A stretch of DNA of 64,000 nucleotides from Anaeramoeba flamelloides (lineage: Eukaryota > Metamonada > Anaeramoebidae): the NCBI GenBank assembly GCA_027625915.1, contig JANTQA010000051.1, forward strand, positions 2,232,501 through 2,296,500. The letters are read 5' to 3'. A program made the translations under genes and the position numbers. Below are positions 26,258-37,100 of this stretch, one piece after another (position 1 is the first letter of the stretch; each line of letters opens with the position of its first letter). The notes beneath the pieces are model-generated. The model did no database searches. It was not told the origin of the DNA and saw only the letters and a program-made list of their open reading frames with translations.

Positions 26258-28080
26258 CCACCGAAATAAATATTAATCAAAATAATAAAAAACTATAAAT
26301 TCAGATATTTATATTCAGTTTCACAGAGAGTCTAGTAGAGCGTTGTCAAGTATTGTAGAGTACCTTATAATACCTATTTTCCCCAGAATTTAAAAAGAAT
26401 TTAGTTAAATCTTTGGTTTCCAGCTATTCTTTTTAAATCTTGGAAAACCCAAGAGCGATTGTTATTGAATTTAGTCAAATAAATAATACAATTATTTTTT
26501 TATATAAATATTTTCATTATTTTTCTTCTTCTCTTTTTTTTTTTTTTATTTAAATAAATTTTTCTTTAATCCCCTCCCTTCCCACCACCCCCCCTTTTTT
26601 TTAAATAAAAAAACAAAAAAAAAAAAAAAAAAAACATTTCTTCTTTGCTTTTCTTCTTTTTATTTTTATTATTATTATTTATTGTTATTGTTATTATTAA
26701 ATATTAGATTACAATAAAGTTCATAAAATTTTTTATTAATTTGAGCAAAAGCTACAATAAATTAACTGTTCATAGAAATGATTTTATATATTTCATGATG
26801 GTTGAACTGAATGAATTGTTAGATCCACAACTTTACCATGTCAATGTAGTTAAAAAAACTAATTATTCTGAAATTGTTTGCAGACTTTTCAACAAATTGA
26901 TGAAAGATAATTTTTCTATTTCATTTAATTATGACATTTTAAAAAATATCGATAAAGACGTAAGTTCTACATTTCTACATCTTTAGTTTTAAATATTTTT
27001 TTATTATTCCCAACAAAACCAAATAAAAATAAAAAAATATTTGTAAAATTTTCCAAGTTACGATTATATACCTAATAGCCTTTTCTTTGATCAAAAATTA
27101 TCAGGTAATTCTGGGTTGAAAAGTCAGAATTTATTTTTCATTAAAGAATAATATGTTTAAACCATTAAGGGGGTAGCCCCATCACAATATACTTCATGAT
27201 TCAAGTATTTTGTTCTTTATTGAAAAATATATTGGTGTTCTTAAGTTCAAATATCCAAAAAAAATTTAATTTTTCAAATATTTTCAAATAAATTTTGAAA
27301 ATAAAATATTTAAAAAAAAAACAAAATTAAAAGGAGCACGAAAATCCTATTTGAAATTTTTTTTTTCAAAAAACTTTTTTTGTGGGAGAGAATTATTAGA
27401 TTATATTTACCACAAGAAAATACTTTTAATTGTATCGTTGATTTTTAAATTGAAGATCTATCTCTTTTACCAGATATTACAATTCCTAGAAATCCATCTA
27501 TTTAGAACTCTTATTAAAAAAGTTAGGGTGTATTTTTTTTTTTTTTTTTTTTTTTTGGTATTCTGCAAGATAATGCAAAATTCAAAACTTTCATTAAAAT
27601 TGGCTTAATACGCTTTAAAAAACTTTTAATAACTAAATCGTTAAAAATTTATTTTTATTTCTGAATTTCAAAAAAGCCTAATGTTGAGTGCTTATCTTTT
27701 CCAGAATTCAAAAATAGAGTTAAATCTATTGATTTTCCTCAATTCTTTGGAATTATGTAAACCCTAACGGGGATTTTTATTGGATTTGGGAAATAAAAAG
27801 AAAATTTATCAAAATTTTCTGTTTATTTCTCAAATTAAAAAAAAAAAAAAAAAAACTAACAGCAAACAGGTGAATCTTTAGTACTAACCCTTTAATAATA
27901 AAAAAAAAAATAAAGAAAAAATTTTTCACATTAAAAATTCAAATACATACCAACTAAAAACAACTATCATTGAAAATATTTTAATTTGGATAAAAACGGG
28001 ATTTTTATGCTGTAAAGACAAATTTGAAACTTATCATTGATTTTTCAGTTTTTATACAAAAAAAAAAAAATCCATATGTA

Positions 28081-28112
<32 letters not shown>

Positions 28113-31100
28113 GATATAGATATATATATAGATAGATATATATATATATTCCTTATAACCCCGGAATTGCCTAAATTTCATCAAGTTTAAAATAATAGAT
28201 TTAAAATGATATTGAAGTGCTAATATATCCATTTTGTTCTTTGTCTTTCATCCAGATTTAAATTCTAATAAAAAGTCAAAATATTTCAAAGATAAAGTAG
28301 TTAGGTTATGGATTTTATTTTTTGATCTTGGAAAAAAAAAATAATTATTCATTTTATTATTTTTTTTCAAGATTTTAATGATTTTTTTTTTAATTGTCAA
28401 ATTAGAAATTTCATTACAATAACAATAATTTAAAACTCAATACATTGGTTTATTTATAATAACCATCAAACAATATTGTTAATTTTATAATAAAAAAATA
28501 AATAAATAAATATGTTACTTTGAAATTTTCATTTTTTTTTTTTTTTTCGATAAAATTTCAATAAATATTAAATCAAGAGAAAAATGAAAATCATTTTATT
28601 TTATTTAGACCAGAATTAAAAATTTAATACGAATAATTTTATGGAACTTCAATTTAAGCAATAGAAAATAATTGAATAAACAGTAAAATAATAAAATAAT
28701 TTCATTTAATATTTTGAATTAAATCAATAAAAACTTTAAATAGATCAAGTAATTAACCCTATTTAAAAAAAAAAAATAAAATAAAATAACTTTTAAATAT
28801 TATTCAAAGATAATAAAACAATCTACATAAACAAAGAAATATTTTTTATTGCATTTTGTTATTGGTAAAAATTAGATAAAAATATCTTTATGAAAATTGA
28901 ATTTGTCAGAATCTAAATAAATCCAGATAATTGAAAATAATTTTTGAAAGAAATTCTCTTATTCAAGAATATTATTTGTTTTATGTCTAGATTTTAAAAA
29001 GTCAAAAATTAAAAATTATTTCAAATTTAAAAAAAAAAATCCAATATTAATCTGATTCGAACTATTGGCCAAATAATTTAAATTTGAATAAAATTATTTG
29101 TTAAAAAAATTTCCAAATTTTACATTAAAAAAAAATATTATTTTTTTTTCCAATTCAATTTTACAATTTTTTTTATTTAACATCAATTTATAATCAAAAA
29201 TATACATTGCTCTAAAATGATAATCAATAGATTAAATAAATGTTCTATTTGATATGTTCAATATATATCTTTTGCAATGGATAAATTATTTATTAAAGTA
29301 TTTTAAGGTTATTATGGTGTGAAATGGGACCCAAAAAAATTTTCCAGTAAAGAATGATTTGTTATAATGATTAAAACTGCGAAGTTTTTAATGTTTAGGC
29401 AAACTTTTCAAAAAAAAAAAAAAAAAAATTTTGACAAAATTTGGAAAAAATAATAAAATTACAATAACCAAAAAAAAATTCCCAATGTAGAAAAATTTTT
29501 GAAAATGTTGAATATTTTTATAATTGTAAGTAACTATACAATTTTTAATCATAAACTTTTCTTTCGAAGATAATTGCTTATAAATATTATATCTTATAAT
29601 CCTTTCATAACAATCCAAATTAAAAATTCTATTTCAAAGGCAATTAGGATGTTTGGTTTTCTAGGGGTATATATATATCTTTCTCTACAATTTCGATATT
29701 TTTTATTTTTCTAATTTCCCGTAACCAACGCTAAAAATAATAAGCTCTTATGCTGAATATTAAACAGTGAATGGGAATTGTTGATCAATAAACCAATAAA
29801 GAGAAAAAAATTAAAGATAATGAACTGAAACATTTTTGCTTATTGTGAAAACATAATTAAAAATTTATTTATATGGAATTGAATGAAGAGTTACTTGTTG
29901 AAATTTGAATTTAACAATGTTAAAAGGTGTTAAGGCACTCAACTTTTTAATTATAAGAGATTTATCCGAAATATATTTGGACTGAAAAAAAAAGTCAATG
30001 TATTGAAATACTACAATTTTACGAAACAAAAGAAGGTATTTTTTTTTTTTTGGAATAATTTTTTGAAAACTCATCATGAAAAATTTCAAATTTCAAAGGA
30101 TAAAAGGTTATTTAGATTAAAAAAAGACTGAAAAAATTATTTAATTGCTTTTTTTTGAAGTGAAATTTTCTTCAAATAATCAAATTTTTTACAGAGATAG
30201 ACATCTGGGATTTAGTTCTTATTTCAATTAATGAGATTTACTTTTTGAGATTATTTATTACCAAGTGAGTTTGAAAAATTACAAATATACTTCGGAAAGA
30301 AAACCATTGATAACTTGATTGTTTGGCAGTTTTTAGATTGTATCTTTTTTTTGATTGAAGAAAGTAACAAAAAAGGGAAATTTAATTCCTCGGCTCATAG
30401 AAGAATAGTTTAATTTCCATTTTGGTTTTTAAAATTGTTTTGTTTGGGTGATGTGTATTCCACTCGTTACAGAAAAAATGGAGTTGTGTTTTTTCAAGGC
30501 ATAAATTCAATTATAATTTCTTTTTTTTTACACAAAAAATAAAATTATTTTCTTGATTTGTTCCCGCCCTCAAGAAAAAACAAGCAAATTCACCCCCTTT
30601 GGCTGGTCTTTAAATTATTTTGATTTTAGTAAAAAAAAATAAAAAATTTTTGAAAATATTTTTATTATTTTTCAATTTTTAGTAAAAGATTATGGGGGTT
30701 TCTCGAACCCAAAATAATGAATCTAGAGTTGGGTTTAACAATATTCTAATAAAATTTAGATATTTATATTCATTAAAACAAATTCTTAAAAAAAAAAAAA
30801 CATTATCCCCATATATTAAGAAATATATAATTAAATCAAATATTATTAATATCTTTCTCTCTGAATATCAAAATATAATAACTCTAGATTTTAATGTATT
30901 TTTTCGAATCTCGCAAAGCAGAATTTATATATATTTATTTATCCCTTTTGACAAAACGATTTTTATCAAAAACCAATTTTTCAAAGGAAAGGGAATTTTC
31001 CATTATTCATAAGCTGATTCCACGTTGTAAAAATATCCCGTATTTAAAAGTGAACAATATCAAATCAGAAATAAATAATAGTGAGCAAATAAATTCCAGT

Positions 31101-34100
31101 TTTCAGAATAATGCACGATTAAAAAAAAAAAAACTTCCAATACAATTCCATATCACGATATGCGGTGAATCCATGTTCCCGTTTAAGTGTTATGACATAG
31201 AATTCATGTTACCACGTCAACTGTTATTTTGTAAACAACAATTTGAAGATTTTTATCAAAACTATTTAATAAAATTGAAAAGCCCAACAAGAAAACTCAA
31301 TTGGAATTTTCCATTATCCACAATAGAATTAATTTTCTATTCAAAAGGTAATTTTTATTTTTTTGTTTGATCTTCTTTTTTTGAAAAACGTTACTTTAAA
31401 AGTTCAATTATAATATTTTTTTTTATTGTTATCAATCATATCCATCTCTTATTGTCTTTTTATTAAAGAAAAGGTAATAACTGTTCAAACCATATATCCT
31501 CTCTCATATTTTAAATTTGTATATACTTAAATTGTCTCCTTGTAATATTTACAGTGTTTTTGATCAGTGTCATTTTTAAGACAAAGGGGGCAATATTTTT
31601 TAAAAATGTAAAATAAACTAAATTCCAGAATTTTGAATACAGTTAAAATAATTTAAAGAATAGCAAATACTACATTTTGCATCCAATTTGGAAATAATTT
31701 TGATTTTACAAACTATTTGTTTCCATTTTTTGTCTTTTCTGTTTTATTTCCATTTCCTTTTTTCCAGTAACAAAAATCTATTTCGTTAGATCTAGAAAAT
31801 TTTTTACAATGATCGATTGATGGTTAACTTTGAGTTTCATTAAATAGAAAAATCACATAAGATTAGTTGATGATATCTAATCATTTGATTGATCAATAAT
31901 TGTTGGTGAAATTTCAATAAATTTATCAATACGATTTTTTGTTCAAACCCTTTTCATCATTTTTGACATATCAACTTTGATTTTTTTCGTTTTTTCTTTT
32001 TATGTTTATTTGAATAAAAATGATTCCTTATAAAAACATTGATACTCTGTAACTTAAATGTGGTTTTTTATTAGGTTTGGAAAAATATAATAAATTGAGG
32101 GTTTTTTTTTTTGCCTATTTTTGATTTTGGGTGTTCAAATTTTTGTAGTGGAATTTATAATTATTATTAAAAACTTTACTTTTATTTATTCATTTATTTA
32201 TTTATGAGGAGATAAAATTACTTTGCTCATATGTTCCCTAATTTCTAACCTTTAAAAACTTTTATTATAAGAGTATTAAATCATTTTCTGATATCTCTCT
32301 TTTCTTGTTTTCTCCCCTATAAAATAATCAGAAAAAAAGAAAAAAAACTTTTTAACATTGTTATTTGTAATTTTTCAAATTTCAAAAATAGTAAGAAAAA
32401 GTACAAGCCCTATTATTAAATTGTCCCACATATTGATTGTTGTTTAGAGATTTATTTGAAAAAATGAACAAGTTATTTATTTTTTTTTTTTCTAGTATAA
32501 TTCACCAATTTAATTTTCTAGCTTAGGTTGGTTATTTTGTTTTGTAATTGTTTTTTGCCTTTATCGAAATAAATAATAATAATAACTTTAACATATTCAA
32601 GCATTTTCCAGTATTATTACCTATAATACTGTTTATTATAAACTCTTTTTCAAACAAAAGGGTAAACTCTCAAATCACCAATAATATTAAATTTGATTAT
32701 TAATGAGATGATTACTTATTAGTGCTTTCGTTTTAATGATTCATTTTTTGATTTTTTGTTTTTTTTTGATTTCTGAATATTGAACAGTTGGGAAATTAAA
32801 AAAAAAAACAAGATAAGAAGAAACCAATTTGGAAATAATCTGTCAGTATAAAAATGGAAACAGTTTAAGTATGATTTTGAATGAGCTAGATATAGGAATT
32901 AAGAAAGAAGATTATTGGATTGATGTATGGAACAAAGAAAAGAGAAATTAAAAAAAAAAACAATTCCAACAAAATACCCAGATGAATTGTGGATTTATAT
33001 TGAAAATGAGACTTTAAAGAACTAAAATTGACGTGTAAAGAGTTATCAATAAAATGTAAAGAACTTTTTCCCAATTCACCTTGTTCAAAGGTTTTTATTG
33101 ATTTTATAATTTTTTTTCCTTTACAATTTACAAAACGAGATTTCTCATTTCAAATAAAAAGGTCACATCAATTTTTAAAATATTTAATTCTGATTTTTAT
33201 TGTTTTGCTTTAATGGGTTGCAAATATTTAGTTGAGCGCTTTTTTATGTTTTAAAGAGTTTATTACATTTTAGAATGAGACTACAATTATTTTGATTCAA
33301 TTATGAATAATTCTTGAAATTTTCTATTCCCTTTTATTTCGAAGAGTTTATATGTATTTAAAAAAAATTAAATTTTTCGAGGGTTTGTTTTTTTTTTTGA
33401 AAAAAAAATATATGTAGTGTAATGTTAGTTTCTATAATGAGAAAAAAATATTAATTTATTTTAAAAAATAACTTTGGGTTGAATAAAATAGTTTTCTTAG
33501 GTATCTTATGTCAGGTATTTCCAAAAAAGGCAAGGCAATTTTATTTTACATTTCAAATAATATTCTCCTCCGAAATATTTCTATTCATAAATTAGTAATT
33601 ACTAAATCAAGGGGTATATTAATACTTTTTTGAATTAATATCTATTGTAGGAATTTCCAAGTATATCAATCAAAATATTCCCAAAAAATGAAAAAAAAAA
33701 ATGTTAGCACTTTTTTTGTATAAAACAAGGTATGTTAAATTTCAAGAAAAAATGCAATATAGTTAAGGATACAATCGATTTTTTAAAACAATAAAATACA
33801 GTTATCGGGTTTTCCTTCTCTCTTGAAAAAATTTTCAAGATTAAACCTCTTTAGAAACGATTTTTATGATCAAAAAGAAAGAAATATTCACCAATTTTCA
33901 CTTTTTAAAAAATATCAAAGAAAATTCAAAGATCAGAAATTTTCATATCTTTTACTAAAATTATCCCTTAAAAACAAAAATAAACAAATATTATTAAGAT
34001 TCAATAACTGGTGAGTTACCAATTTTGTTGTATATTTAAAGAGTTTTATTTGAATTTAATTTAAAAAAGTTATTTTAAAATAAATTGCACCTTTCCCTTT

Positions 34101-37100
34101 TTTGGGGAAATTTAAAAAACACCGAAAATACTCAAAAATGGAAAATATTTGATTTTTTTCAAAAAGTCTAAAATTATTGAAAATAATCTTTTAATGGTGT
34201 TTTTGTTTGTTTTTATTCTTTAATTTTATTAATTATCGATATTCCGATTAAAATTTTAATTGTATTTTGCAGAACAAAAAAAATCAAATTATTTTTCAAA
34301 TTAAAATAATCCAATATTTTAATGATTTTCCTTTTTTTTTTTGAAAAAAAATAACAAAAAAGAGAAATTCAAGTTTAAAAATACACTTATTATATTAAAA
34401 AATAAAAAACACTTTTGATTTATCTACTCTAATCTAACAATCTTCTTGTGAGAAATTTTAATTCGAAAAATTCTTTAAAGTATTTTTTTTTATTATTATT
34501 TTTTTATTGGGGAAGAAGTTTAATTTAAACTCTATGCTACCCTTTTACTTAAATTTCTTTCCGGGAATTTAAGCGTAAAATCATAGATTTCATGATTATT
34601 AATTAACGAAAATGGTCCTGAACTATCACAGTTTAAAATTATTTCATTAAAGTTTAATTCTTTTAGTTTGTTATGAAATGTTAATCTAAACTAAAATTCA
34701 AAATTTTCCACACAGCTAAAATGTTCCAAAGAATCACAACAATACAATTTCATTCAAATTACAGATAATTTTGTTTTTTGAAAAATATAGAAATCATTTT
34801 TTCATCTTTTAGTTTTTTTTTTCATTTCATTTTTTGAATTACGTAACTCGTTTCGTTCGATCAAAATTTTTTTCAACAATTGATATTGTGTTAAAGTCAA
34901 GTTGTTACAAATAGAAGAACTCAAATAAAATTAAGTGGTAGTATCTAACCATTTGATCGATTAATATTCCTAATAGAATTTCAACAAATTTACTAATGTA
35001 TTTTTTTGTTTTGCTCTCTCCAAAATTTTTAACACACCCTTGATTTATTAGTTAATAATTATTTATTTATTGTTTTGTGAGTATTGTAATTTATAAACAA
35101 GTGTTGAAATTTCAATTGGCGAATGGTTCTAATTTGGTATTTCTTTGGGAATTAATTAAATAAGTTTTTTTTTTCACAAATTGAATTTTGGTGTGTTAAA
35201 AATTTTGAATTGGGGTTTATCTTTTTCATAGGAAGGACTGACCCATTAAAAATTATCAATATTTTCGATTGTTTTCTTCTGTTCATATTTTAAACATAAA
35301 GGGCAAAATTTATTTGCTTTTTTATTGATTGCATAATAATATCTATTTAGGTAGTTAGTCAAATTTTCTGAATTTTAGAATTGTTGAACTTGATGGATAA
35401 CTTAAATATTTGTTTTTGGTTTACTCAATTTTTTTAAATTTTGGAAAACCTAACGAAAAGTGTCCGTCAAGTGCCTAGATTTTCCAGAATTCAAGAAATA
35501 AACTGAAAATTTCTTAAATTTTCTTTTTATTTCTTAATTAAAAAAAAAAACCTAACAAATGTTCCAACTAGTAGAATTCAACAAGTCGTTATAATTGTTA
35601 TTATAAATTTCTTTTTTAAGAATATTTTAATTCTTTTGAATTCCAATTGATTTTATCGTTGATTCTTTGATTAAATTTTATTAGATTTTCAAGACATGGA
35701 AGGGATAAGTTTTTTAATTTATTTTTGAATGTAAATTTCTTTTTATTTACTGAAATTGCCAAATTTTCGAATTTAAATTATGTATTATATATAAGAACTT
35801 GCAGTTTATTTTGCATATTCCAGTAATATATGAATTTATACAAGGATTTAAATAATTTAGGGTTGTTATTTTATAATTATATATTTCTAATTCATATATT
35901 AATTAGCTTAATATAAAAGATTTAAATAATCTAATTTTAAAAGTATTTGTTAATAAGTAATTATTAAATATTTGTTTATAATTATTATAAGTCCCTTTTG
36001 ACTTTTTCAGATTATATACTAAATGTGAAATTTTTATCCGAATAAATACCTAAATATTTAATTTTTGATAAATCTTGTGATTTTTACTGTTTTGTCTTTA
36101 TTGTGTTTTAATCAAAATTGAGTTATTATTTCATATATTGCATTTAATTTTTGATTTATTTGATTTATATTTCCTTTTATAATTAAGATTAAATCATATT
36201 CCAACATTTGAATGATTTGTTCATGGGATTATTTTTAATCAAAGAAAATCTGAAATAAGAGCAAATATTATAGGTGATAATGGATCTCCTTGAAATATAC
36301 CAAGTCCTTTACCTTGATAATATTTTAATCAAAAAATTTGAATAATTTCATTTAAAATAAAATTTTTTAATTGTTTTTCTTAATTATTTTAAAACTAATT
36401 GAATCAAAAAATTTCGCACTATCAATCATTATAATAAATGTTTTATTATTTTTTTCGTTTTTATTATTTGATTTTATCTGGTTATAAGTATTTTTGAAAT
36501 TTAATACAGCAAAGTGAGTATCAATTTTTTTTTCCGATAATCAAATTGTGATTTATGAATAAAACTCCAACAAGATTCAATTAATTGGTATAACATTTTA
36601 AGAAATAATCTTAGTAAAGTTTGATTAAAATTCTTTAAATTAATTTTTTTGCGGTTTTTTTGTTTGAGAAAATTTAATACATATTCTTTCGAAAACTATT
36701 CATTTCTCGAAAATTTTTAGATCATGCATGGATGATTATTCTACAAATTCTTTTTGTTCAATTAGTAAAAATTTGATGGATTTGAAACCAATTTACTTTT
36801 AAAAATTAACAATTCTCAAAAGTTTTAGAGAGAATGAAAAATATTTTGAAAAGATTTTAGATCATATAAGAGGTTATTTCCTTCCATGATAAAATTCAAT
36901 TGAAAAAATGGGTGTTCACAACGTTTAAACAACAATTTTTATAATTTAGGATATTTTTGAAAAAAATCGATTATTTTTCATTTTCGGCGTTTTTCAGCGA
37001 TTTTTCATGTATTCCGATTTTTCGAGTCAATTTGATTTAAACCGCCTTATTTTTGTTTTTCAATACAATTACTTCTAGACTTAGCACAATGAGTTTCGAA

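Noticed and set aside
30725-30890. Small intron to explain the cullin exon 7 frame change
   Set aside because: The only GT upstream is a poor donor, and the would-be intron encodes well-aligned cullin sequence (FLSEYQNIITL).
21296-33213. Near-identical 60-residue peptides in the two F copies, as possible genes
   Set aside because: The identity comes from DNA-level duplication. The frame is broken relative to the upstream part and lies in cullin introns, so it is described as a transposase trace.
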